A stretch of DNA of 59,882 nucleotides from Sphingomonas elodea ATCC 31461 (GTDB taxonomy: Bacteria > Pseudomonadota > Alphaproteobacteria > Sphingomonadales > Sphingomonadaceae). The stretch lies in assembly GCF_000226955.1 (NCBI RefSeq), contig NZ_AGFU01000003.1:1-59882 (forward strand), given 5' to 3'. Under the pieces are notes generated by a model that saw nothing but the letters and a program-made list of their open reading frames with translations, made no database searches and was not told the origin of the DNA. Both the position numbers and the translations under genes were made by a program. This document shows positions 53,036-59,882 of the stretch, piece after piece; position 1 is the first letter of the stretch; the number at the start of each line of letters is the position of its first letter.

Positions 53036-54190
53036 ATGATGCTGCATCGTCGTCAATTGCTCGCCGCCGGCGCCACCGCGTTGCTCGTCTCGCCGCTGGG
53101 CGGGCGCATGGCCCTTGCCGCCGCGCCGACCGAGCGCCGCTTCGTCTTCATCATTCAGCGGGGGGCGGCCGACGGTCTCGGCATCGTAGCCCCGGTGGGC
53201 GACCCGGCCTATGCCGGCGCGCGCGGCGACCTTGCCGGCGATTTCGCCAGCGCCCCCAGGCTGGACGACATGTTTGCGCTGCACCCGGCGATGGCGAGCA
53301 CGCTCGGGCTCTACCAGGCCAAGCAGGCGCTGTTCGTCCATGCTGTCGCCTCGCCCTATCGCGACCGCTCGCATTTCGACGGGCAGAACGTGCTCGAGAC
53401 CGGCGGCGTCTCGGCCTATCAGCTCAAGGACGGCTGGATGAACCGGCTGCTGCGGCTGCTGCCCGCCGGGGACAAGGCGATCGCGCTCGCCGCGACCGTG
53501 CCGATGGCGCTGCGCGGCCCGGTGGAGGTGGCGAGCTATGCGCCCTCCTCGCTGCCCGACGCCTCGGACGACCTGCTCGCGCGGGTGACCGCGATGTACG
53601 AAGGCGACCGCCAACTCCACCCGCTCTGGCAGGAGGCGATGGCAACGCGGATGCTAACCGGCGACCTCGGCAGCGACGGCGGCAAGCGCGCCGCGGACAC
53701 CGGCACGCTGGCGGCCAAGCTGCTTGTCGCCCCCGGCGGCGCGCGGATCGCGATGATCGAGACCGGCGGCTGGGACACGCATTCGGGCCAGCGCGGGCGG
53801 CTGGGCAATCAGCTCAAGGGCCTCGACGCGATGGTCGCCGCGCTCAAGACCGGGCTGGGGGCGCATTGGGACAATACGCTGGTGGTAGTGGCGACCGAGT
53901 TCGGCCGGACGGTGAAGGCCAACGGCACCGGCGGCACCGATCACGGCACCGGATCGGTCGCGATGCTGCTCGGCGGCGCGGTGCAGGGCGGCCGGGTCCA
54001 GGCCGACTGGCCGGGGCTGGGCGACGCGGCGCTGTATGAGGGGCGCGATCTGAAGCCAACGACCGCGCTGGATGTGCTGATTGCGAGCGCGGTTTCGCGG
54101 CATTTCGGGCTGGCCCCGGCGGGGACGGCGAAGGCGCTGTTCCCGGCGATGACCATGGCGGCGGGGATGGAGGGGTTGGTGCGGGGGTAG
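53036..54190 (+). CDS. DUF1501 family protein (Tat-like signal)
   Basis: 384 aa. N-terminal MMLHRRQLLAAGATALLVSPLGG is a short twin-arginine-like signal with RRQLL. The body has FIIQRGAADGLGIVAPVGDP, DRSHFDGQNVLETGG, METGGWDTHSGQRGRLGNQLKGLDAMVAAL and VVATEFGRTVKANGTGGTDHGTGSVAMLLGG, the sulfatase/alkaline-phosphatase-like metal pattern. Two-gene operon with the DUF1800 gene. Confidence 0.9.
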   Translation: MMLHRRQLLAAGATALLVSPLGGRMALAAAPTERRFVFIIQRGAADGLGIVAPVGDPAYAGARGDLAGDFASAPRLDDMFALHPAMASTLGLYQAKQALFVHAVASPYRDRSHFDGQNVLETGGVSAYQLKDGWMNRLLRLLPAGDKAIALAATVPMALRGPVEVASYAPSSLPDASDDLLARVTAMYEGDRQLHPLWQEAMATRMLTGDLGSDGGKRAADTGTLAAKLLVAPGGARIAMIETGGWDTHSGQRGRLGNQLKGLDAMVAALKTGLGAHWDNTLVVVATEFGRTVKANGTGGTDHGTGSVAMLLGGAVQGGRVQADWPGLGDAALYEGRDLKPTTALDVLIASAVSRHFGLAPAGTAKALFPAMTMAAGMEGLVRG

Positions 54191-54202
54191 GGGCTATTGT
54201 GC

Positions 54203-55189
54203 CTATGCAGCGGCGACGGTGTCTGTACGACGGAATTGCTTGCGGTAGAGGTTCGGCGGGATCCCGAGCTGCGCCGTGAAGTGCAGTCGCAGGTTGGTCG
54301 CCGTTCCAAGGCCTGTCCGTTCGGCGATACGCTCCATCGGCTGGCTCGTGGTTTCGAGAAGGTCGCGGGCCAGCGCGATCCGCTGCTTGATAAGCCACGC
54401 CATCGGGCTGTCTCCAATTTCCTCCTGAAAACGTCGTGCCAGTGTCCGCTCGCTCATGGCTGCGACCCGCGCCATCTGTCCGATCGTCCAGGATCGGCTG
54501 GGATCGCGTCGCAACTGGTCGAGAAGGCTCTGGAGCGGGCTGTTCGGGCTTGTAAGGACCGGGCGCTCGATGAACTGCGCCTGGCCGCCGCTGCGGTGCG
54601 ACGCAACCACCAGTCGTCGCGCCACGCTGTTGGCGGCGTCCGGTCCGAAGTCGAGGCGGACCAGATGGAGCAGAAGGTCGATCCCCGCCGCCGAACCTGC
54701 GGAGGTGAAAACACGATCGTCGCCGGCATAGAGCGTGTCGGCATCGACGAGAACCGCCGGATGCCTGGCCTGCAGCCGGTCGGCATATCGCCAGTGCGTC
54801 GTCGCACGGCGGCCGTCGAGCAGCCCGGTTGCCGCGAGCAGGAACGCCCCAGAACAAATCGATACCAGCCGGGCACCGCGCCGATGGGCGGCAATCAGGG
54901 TGTCCAGCAGGTCGCGCGACGGGGCCTCGCCGTCGGCGCGCCAGCCAGGGATGACGATTGTTCCGGCGGCGGCCAGCGTCTCCAGCCCCGTGTCGACCTG
55001 CACCGACAAGCCTGCATTGGTCGAGAGCCTGCCCGGGCGTTCGGTGCAGGTCGCAAAGCGATACCAGTCCGCGCCCATCTCGGGCCGGGCAAGTCCGAAA
55101 ATCTCGGCGGTGATGCCGAATTCGAACGTGCAGAGGCCGTCATAGGCGAGCGCGACGACCAGGCGGTTGGGTGCGGTACCGGGTGGCAT
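54203..55189 (-). CDS. GlxA/FtrA-type AraC family transcriptional regulator
   Basis: 328 aa. N-terminal DJ-1/PfpI-like domain (VVALAYDGLCTFEFGITAEIFG, LVSICSGAFLLAATGLLDGRRATTHW) and a C-terminal AraC helix-turn-helix pair (WTIGQMARVAAMSERTLARRFQEEIGDSPMAWL and ERIAERTGLGTATNLRLHFTAQLGIPPNLYRKQF). It matches FtrA. It is divergent from a rhodanese gene 84 bp away, its likely target. Confidence 0.9.
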   Translation of the reverse strand: MPPGTAPNRLVVALAYDGLCTFEFGITAEIFGLARPEMGADWYRFATCTERPGRLSTNAGLSVQVDTGLETLAAAGTIVIPGWRADGEAPSRDLLDTLIAAHRRGARLVSICSGAFLLAATGLLDGRRATTHWRYADRLQARHPAVLVDADTLYAGDDRVFTSAGSAAGIDLLLHLVRLDFGPDAANSVARRLVVASHRSGGQAQFIERPVLTSPNSPLQSLLDQLRRDPSRSWTIGQMARVAAMSERTLARRFQEEIGDSPMAWLIKQRIALARDLLETTSQPMERIAERTGLGTATNLRLHFTAQLGIPPNLYRKQFRRTDTVAAA

Positions 55190-55273
55190 GATACTTACGA
55201 TAAACGGCAATTCTGCCGATAGCCACCCCAGGGTATCTGCGACACAAGGCGGCCTCATCCACAGGAGAACGCC

Positions 55274-55681
55274 ATGTCTAACCCGGTCACCAGCATTGCC
55301 GCCGCGCCGTCGCCCCAGGCCGAAGCGCATTTTTCCGACAGCTTCCGCTTCGAGACCGATTGCTGGGACGTGCACGATGCTCTGTCCCGCCCGGAGCCCG
55401 GTTTCGTGCTCCTCGACGTGCGCGGGCCGGAGATGTTCGCGAAAGGGCATGTGCCCGGGGCGATCAACCTTCCGCACGGCAAGATCATTGCGTCCAAGCT
55501 GGCGCACTGGCCGGCCGACACGCTGTTCGTGACCTACTGCGCCGGGCCGCACTGCAACGGCGCCGCGCGGGGGGCGTTGCGGCTGGCGAGGCTGTCGCGG
55601 CCGGTGAAGATCATGACCGGCGGGATCACCGGCTGGATCGACGAAGGCTTCGCGCTGGAAAGCGGCCAGTCCGATGCCTGA
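55274..55681 (+). CDS. rhodanese-like domain protein
   Basis: 135 aa. VLLDVRGPEMFAKGHVPGAINLPHGKI is the CH2A region; the active loop is YCAGPHCNGAARGA with C89 and C94, one of which is the persulfide cysteine. ITGWIDEGFALE closes the domain. Sulfur transfer or detoxification is likely. FtrA-type regulators are known beside such genes. Coupled to the GNAT gene by an 8-nt overlap. Confidence 0.9.
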   Translation: MSNPVTSIAAAPSPQAEAHFSDSFRFETDCWDVHDALSRPEPGFVLLDVRGPEMFAKGHVPGAINLPHGKIIASKLAHWPADTLFVTYCAGPHCNGAARGALRLARLSRPVKIMTGGITGWIDEGFALESGQSDA

Positions 55682-56198
55682 ACGCGGCGGCGCGACGCAA
55701 GTGGGCGGGGTGCAGATTCGGCCCGCCCGCGGATGCGACGCAGCGGCGATGCGGCCCTTGATCGAGCGCCATGCCGCCTATGAAGGCGGTGTGGCGACGG
55801 TCGCCATCGACGCGCTCCGATCCGCGCTGGACCAGCGACCGCCGCTGCTGCTGGCCTGGATTGCGGAACAGGACCATGTGCCGATCGGCTATGCCGCCGC
55901 AACGCTCGACTTCTCGACCTGGGCGTGCCGGCGCTTCCTGCACCTCGACTGCCTGTTCGTCGATGCCCAGGCGCGCGGCGCGGGAGTTGGATCGGCGCTG
56001 CTGGAGACGGTGCGTCGTCATGCGCGGCAGCTTGGCGTCGACGAACTGCAATGGCAAACCCCGGACTGGAACGCACAGGCGATACGCTTCTATCGCCGCG
56101 AAGGCGCGACGGCCCTGCCGAAGATGCGATTCCGCCTCCGCGCGGACCAGCTTGGCGAAACCGCAGGCCTTGCCGTCCCGCCCCCACACTCCCAATAG
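55674..56198 (+). CDS. GNAT family N-acetyltransferase
   Basis: 174 aa. VQIRPARGCDAAAMRPLIERHAAYEG start, FLHLDCLFVDAQARGAGVGSALLETVRRHA acetyl-CoA loop (Q/R-x-x-G-x-G/A), and WNAQAIRFYRREGA motif B. The substrate is unknown. Starts inside the end of the rhodanese gene, so it belongs to the FtrA-controlled unit. Confidence 0.88.
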   Translation: MPERGGATQVGGVQIRPARGCDAAAMRPLIERHAAYEGGVATVAIDALRSALDQRPPLLLAWIAEQDHVPIGYAAATLDFSTWACRRFLHLDCLFVDAQARGAGVGSALLETVRRHARQLGVDELQWQTPDWNAQAIRFYRREGATALPKMRFRLRADQLGETAGLAVPPPHSQ

Positions 56199-56259
56199 GG
56201 ATGACGGCGCCACGCCACTGCGCTACAGCCGCCGCTCCCATTCCCCATTGGATTGCTCA

Positions 56260-57984
56260 ATGACGCTCTATGCTCGTTTCGCCGCGCATCTGAATCTGGC
56301 CCTGGATGCGCTCGTCCTCGCCGGCGATCTGCCCGGCGGGCTGGAGCGACGCGCGATCACGGTCGAGCCGCCGCGCGATCCGAGCCATGGCGATCTCGCC
56401 ACCAATGCCGCGATGGTGCTCGCCAAGCCCGCCGGCACCAATCCGCGCGCGCTTGCCGAGAAGCTGGTCGCCGAGCTGCAGAAGCTGGACGAGGTCGCCG
56501 CCGTGTCGGTCGCCGGCCCCGGCTTCATCAACCTGACGCTGACCGAGGACAGCTGGCGCGGCGAAGTCGCCGCGATCCTGCAGGCGGGTGCCGATTATGG
56601 CCGCTCGTCGCTGGGCGCGGGGACGACGGTCAATATCGAATATGTCTCGGCCAACCCGACCGGTCCCATGCACATGGGCCATTGCCGCGGCGCGGTGGTG
56701 GGCGATGCGCTGGCGAGCCTGCTCGAATATGTCGGCCACAAGGTGATCCGCGAATATTATGTCAACGATGCGGGCGGCCAGGTCGACGTGCTCGCCCGCT
56801 CGGCGCACTTACGCTACCGCGAGGCGCTGGGCGCGACGATCGAGATCCCCGAAGGGCTCTATCCGGGCGACTATCTGAAGCCGGTCGGGGCGCAGCTCGC
56901 CGCCGAGTTCGGTGACAAGTACGTGTCCGCGCCCGAGAGCGACTGGCTGGCGCTGTTCCGCAAGACCGCGGTCGCGGCGATGCTCGTCATGATCAAGGAC
57001 GATCTGGCGCTGCTCGGCATCCATCACGACCTGTTCTCGTCCGAGGCCGAGCTGCAGGCAGCCGGCAAGCCCGAGCAAGCCGAGGCATGGCTGCGCGAGC
57101 GTGGCCTCGTCTATGACGGCGTGCTGGAAGCCCCCAAGGGCGAGACGCCCGAGGATTGGGAGCCGGTGGAGCTGCCGCTGTTCCGCTCGACCCAGTTCGG
57201 CGATGATCAGGATCGCCCGATCAAGAAGTCGAACGGCCAGTGGACCTATTTCGGCGCCGATCTCGCCTATCACTTCCAGAAGGCGCAGTCGGCCGACCAG
57301 CTGATCGACATCTGGGGCGCCGACCATGCCGGCACGGTGAAGCGGATCGTCGCGGCGGTGCAGGCGCTGACCGGGGGCAAGACCCGCTTCGACGTCAAGC
57401 TGGTCCAGATGGTCCGCCTGCTGCGCGCCGGCGAGCCGGTGAAGATGTCCAAGCGCGCGGGCAATTTCGTGACGCTCGCGGATGTGGTGCGCGAAGTGGG
57501 CAAGGACGTGGTGCGCTTCACCATGCTCACCCGCAAGGCCGATGCCCAGATGGACTTCGACTTCGCCAAGGTGCTGGAGACGTCCAAGGAAAACCCGGTC
57601 TTCTACGTGCAATACGCCCATGCCCGCGTCGCATCGGTGCATCGCCGCGCGGCCGAGGCGGGGATCAGCCTGGACGAGCCCGCGGACCTGTCGCTGCTCG
57701 ACGGCCGCGAGCTGGCCGTGGCCAAGCTCGCCGCGCAGTTCCCGCGCGTGGTGGAAGCGGCGGCGAGCGCCCGCGAACCGCACCGGATCGCCTTCTATCT
57801 CTATGATCTCGCGGCCGAGTTCCATGCGCTCTACAATCTAGGCAACGACTCTGCCGATCGGCGTTTCCTGATGGTCGAGCAGCCGGCGCTCACCCGCGCG
57901 CGGCTGTTCCTCGGCCGCTCGATCCAGCAGGTCATCCGCAACGGCCTCGCGCTGATGGGCGTGGAGGCGGTCGAGGAGATGTGA
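56260..57984 (+). CDS. argS: arginine--tRNA ligase
   Basis: 574 aa class I synthetase. N-terminal Add1 domain, HIGH-type motif H138-MGH in SANPTGPMHMGHCRGAVVGD, KMSK at K395 (PVKMSKRAGN), and the DALR C-terminal anticodon domain (YNLGNDSADRRFLMVEQPALTRARL). It charges tRNA-Arg and, like other ArgRS, likely needs the tRNA for activation. It is followed by SPOR and nagZ genes in the same direction. Confidence 0.98.
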   Translation: MTLYARFAAHLNLALDALVLAGDLPGGLERRAITVEPPRDPSHGDLATNAAMVLAKPAGTNPRALAEKLVAELQKLDEVAAVSVAGPGFINLTLTEDSWRGEVAAILQAGADYGRSSLGAGTTVNIEYVSANPTGPMHMGHCRGAVVGDALASLLEYVGHKVIREYYVNDAGGQVDVLARSAHLRYREALGATIEIPEGLYPGDYLKPVGAQLAAEFGDKYVSAPESDWLALFRKTAVAAMLVMIKDDLALLGIHHDLFSSEAELQAAGKPEQAEAWLRERGLVYDGVLEAPKGETPEDWEPVELPLFRSTQFGDDQDRPIKKSNGQWTYFGADLAYHFQKAQSADQLIDIWGADHAGTVKRIVAAVQALTGGKTRFDVKLVQMVRLLRAGEPVKMSKRAGNFVTLADVVREVGKDVVRFTMLTRKADAQMDFDFAKVLETSKENPVFYVQYAHARVASVHRRAAEAGISLDEPADLSLLDGRELAVAKLAAQFPRVVEAAASAREPHRIAFYLYDLAAEFHALYNLGNDSADRRFLMVEQPALTRARLFLGRSIQQVIRNGLALMGVEAVEEM

Positions 57985-57989
57985 GGGCG

Positions 57990-58700
57990 ATGGCCGGCCG
58001 GTACGATGACAGCGAGCGGCTCCCCTGGCTGGAGACCGTGGAGGAGGCCTATGAGGAGCCGCGGCAGGGCCGCGTGTTCGTCACGGTGCTGCTCGCGCTG
58101 CTCGTGCTGGGAGCGGCGGGCGGCGTTTATTACTGGCTCAAGCACCGGGCGTCGCGCGACGGCGATGGCGCGCTGATCGCGGCGCCGGCCGAGCCGTACA
58201 AGGTGCGGCCGGATCAGCCGGGTGGGATGCGCGTGGACGGGGAAGGCGACATCGTCTTCCGCACCAGCCAGGGCGGGCCGAGCGACGCCGGCATCAATGT
58301 CGGCGCGTTGCCGGAGGCGCCGGTGGAGGGGCAGAAGCCGCAGAAGAGTCCGGCCAATGCGCCCAAGGCGAGCAGCAGCGCGACGATCGCGCTGCCGGCG
58401 CCGACGCTGATCCGCGCAACGCCGAGCCCCAAGCCAGTGGCCAGCGGCGGCGGTGAAGGATCGGGCGCGCTGGTGCAGCTCGGCGCCTTCCCCAGCGAGG
58501 GCGTCGCCAATGCGGCCTGGGCGCGGATGTCCAAGCGGTTCGCCTATCTGGCCCCGCTCGGCAAGCTGGTGATCCCCTTCGCCACCGAGGACGGCAAGAC
58601 CGTCTATCGCCTGCGCGTCAACGCCGGCAGCAACGGGCAGGCGCGCGAGATCTGCGGCAAGCTGAAGGTGGCTGGCGAGAACTGCTTCGTCGCGAGCTGA
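57990..58700 (+). CDS. SPOR domain membrane protein
   Basis: 236 aa. Short acidic cytoplasmic N-terminus (AGRYDDSERLPWLETVEEAYEE), one membrane helix (VFVTVLLALLVLGAAGGVYYWL), a Pro/Ala/Ser linker, and a SPOR domain (GALVQLGAFPSEGVANAAWARMSKRF to YRLRVNAGSNGQAREICGKL). It likely binds septal peptidoglycan. A GTG at 57981 overlapping the argS stop is an alternative start. The argS-SPOR-nagZ order is common in alphaproteobacteria. Confidence 0.9.
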   Translation: MAGRYDDSERLPWLETVEEAYEEPRQGRVFVTVLLALLVLGAAGGVYYWLKHRASRDGDGALIAAPAEPYKVRPDQPGGMRVDGEGDIVFRTSQGGPSDAGINVGALPEAPVEGQKPQKSPANAPKASSSATIALPAPTLIRATPSPKPVASGGGEGSGALVQLGAFPSEGVANAAWARMSKRFAYLAPLGKLVIPFATEDGKTVYRLRVNAGSNGQAREICGKLKVAGENCFVAS

Positions 58701-58742
58701 AGGGGCTTGCGGGGAGGGCCCAATCGGCTAGGCCTGCCGCGC

Positions 58743-59747
58743 ATGAAGCCCGTGATCTTCGGCCTGTCCGGCCCTTCGCTCACCGACGACGAACGCGCCT
58801 TTTTCCGTGAGGCCGATCCGCTCGGCTACATCCTGTTCAAGCGCAACTGCGTGGATCCCGCGCAGATGCGCGCGCTTACTGACGCGCTTCGGAGCTTGAG
58901 CGGGCGGGGCGACCTGCCGATCCTGATCGATCAGGAAGGCGGCCGCGTGGCGCGGATGCAGCCGCCGGTCTGGCCGGCTTTTCCCGCCGGCGCGGCGTTC
59001 GATGCATTGTACGAGCGCGCGCCGATCTCCGCGATCGAGGCGGCGCGGGCGAACGGCCAGGCGCTTGCCGCCATCCTGCGCGAGGCGGGGGTGACGGTGG
59101 ACTGTGCGCCGCTGCTCGACGTGGCCGTAGAGGGCGGCACGCCTGCGATCGGCGACCGGGCGTTCGGGCGCGATCCGATGCGGGTGGCGGCGCTGGGCCG
59201 GGCACTGCTCGACGGGCTGCATCGCGGCGGCGTGGTGGGCGTGATCAAGCATATGCCGGGGCATGGCCGGGCGATGGTCGACAGCCATCTCGAACTGCCG
59301 CGGGTGAAGGCGAGCGCGGAGGAACTGGAGGCCGACCTGCTGCCGTTCCAGCGGCTTGCCTCCGCGCCGATGGGCATGACCGCGCATATCGTGTTCGAGG
59401 CATGGGATGCCGAACAGCCCGCGACGCTCTCGCCGACGGTCATCCGCGAGATCATCCGGGGCAAGATTGGTTTTGACGGGCTGCTGTTCACCGACGATAT
59501 CGACATGAAGGCGCTTTCGGGCACCGCTGGCGAAAAGGCCGAGCGGGCGCTGGCGGCGGGCTGCGACGTGGTGCTCGATTGCTGGGCGCGGATGCCGGAG
59601 ATGGAGGAGATCGTATCCCGCATCCCGGACGCGCCGGCGCATTGCCTGGAGCGGCTGGCGCGGGCGATGGCGTCGGTGGGCGAGGCGGAGGACGTGCCGC
59701 TTGCCGAGCTGCTGGCCAAGCGGGATGCACTGCTGGCGTTGAGCTGA
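58743..59747 (+). CDS. nagZ: beta-N-acetylhexosaminidase NagZ
   Basis: 334 aa GH3. PLGYILFKRNCVDPAQM, LPILIDQEGGRVARM, GVIKHMPGHGRAMVDSHLELP (K169-H170, with the catalytic dyad His/Asp), and TDDIDMKALSG with the nucleophile Asp near 250. It cleaves GlcNAc from anhydromuropeptides in the cytoplasm during wall recycling and can feed AmpR signalling. A repeat starts 8 nt after its stop. Confidence 0.95.
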   Translation: MKPVIFGLSGPSLTDDERAFFREADPLGYILFKRNCVDPAQMRALTDALRSLSGRGDLPILIDQEGGRVARMQPPVWPAFPAGAAFDALYERAPISAIEAARANGQALAAILREAGVTVDCAPLLDVAVEGGTPAIGDRAFGRDPMRVAALGRALLDGLHRGGVVGVIKHMPGHGRAMVDSHLELPRVKASAEELEADLLPFQRLASAPMGMTAHIVFEAWDAEQPATLSPTVIREIIRGKIGFDGLLFTDDIDMKALSGTAGEKAERALAAGCDVVLDCWARMPEMEEIVSRIPDAPAHCLERLARAMASVGEAEDVPLAELLAKRDALLALS

Positions 59748-59755
59748 CCTCACTT

Positions 59756-59882
59756 AAGCCCCTCCTCCTTGGAGGAGGGGTTGGGGTGGAGGGATTCCAG
59801 AACGTTCGTTTGTCTCTGCGAGACACCGCCCCACCCCGACCCCGCATCAGGTGAACAGCGCCCCGCGCTGTTCAGGCGCTGC
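59756..59882. repeat. third copy of the palindromic repeat family, cut by window end
   Basis: The left arm starts AAGCCCCTCCTCC-TT-GGAGGAGGGG (perfect 10-bp hairpin, 59759-59780) and runs into TTGGGGTGGAGGG; the right arm begins CCCCACCCCGACCCC (~59829). At the site where the murC-murB copy is interrupted, TGAACAGCGC-CCC-GCGCTGTTCA follows (59852-59874), then GGCGCTGC to the edge. This is the nested module again, in the opposite arm. Confidence 0.85.

Noticed and set aside
1-59882. CRISPR array
   Set aside because: No series of identical direct repeats with unique spacers was seen; the repeats present are dispersed palindromes.

Overview
The window is GC-rich chromosomal DNA that reads as a sphingomonad (Sphingomonas-like alphaproteobacterium). 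The grounds are inference from gene content: an NDUFA12-type complex I accessory subunit, a SapC/cupin/tryptophan-halogenase set beside a large TonB-dependent receptor, a PEP-CTERM protein, meso-DAP type MurE, many GTG starts, and a complete mraZ-to-ftsZ division and cell-wall cluster in the alphaproteobacterial order.

Region by region. 1-2.9 kb: the 3' end of a flagellin gene, a membrane-anchored LuxR-HTH/DUF4019 protein, then nusG, secE and a DedA-family gene on the minus strand. 3.0-11.7 kb: an accessory nutrient-uptake block with a Tat-exported GH127/GH146-type beta-L-arabinofuranosidase on plus, convergent with a minus-strand set of TonB receptor, SapC, cupin-like protein and flavin-dependent halogenase. 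A LacI-type operator overlaps the likely receptor promoter, and a terminator sits behind the receptor. tRNA-Trp follows at 12.1 kb. 12.3-26.9 kb: mixed housekeeping genes, including a PEP-CTERM protein, a GGDEF-EAL protein, a fatty-acyl-AMP ligase, recX, a double cold-shock protein, a decayed alpha/beta hydrolase, an NDUFA12 subunit, DUF2155, aat, a ParA-like ATPase, lipoproteins, a GAF histidine kinase, a uracil/hypoxanthine-DNA glycosylase-like protein, DUF962 and cysteine synthase.

27.7-46.5 kb: the dcw cluster mraZ-rsmH-ftsL-ftsI-murE-murF-mraY-murD-ftsW-murG-murC-murB-ddl-ftsQ-ftsA-ftsZ. Nearly all neighbours are coupled by ATGA, GTGA or TGATG overlaps. Four 10-bp-spaced TCCC boxes upstream of mraZ look like MraZ operators. 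A strong terminator closes the cluster behind ftsZ. 46.6-59.7 kb: a TPR/SPOR protein, dGTPase, TorF-type porin, two small secreted proteins, a DUF1800/DUF1501 pair, an FtrA-like regulator divergent from a rhodanese gene, a GNAT enzyme, argS, a SPOR protein and nagZ. argS-SPOR-nagZ appear to form one unit.

The most unusual signal is a dispersed palindromic repeat family with roughly 35-bp arms and repeated CCCCACCCC/AACCCCTCCCC modules. One 108-bp copy (exactly 36 codons) lies in frame inside murD. A second fills the murC-murB gap, carries a nested 64-nt cloverleaf-like module, and its right arm supplies the apparent Shine-Dalgarno of murB. A third follows nagZ and contains the start of the same nested module at the equivalent place, cut by the window end. 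This resembles the coding-sequence-invading palindromic elements known from Rickettsia, but placed in core peptidoglycan genes. All calls come from reading the sequence; no database search was run.
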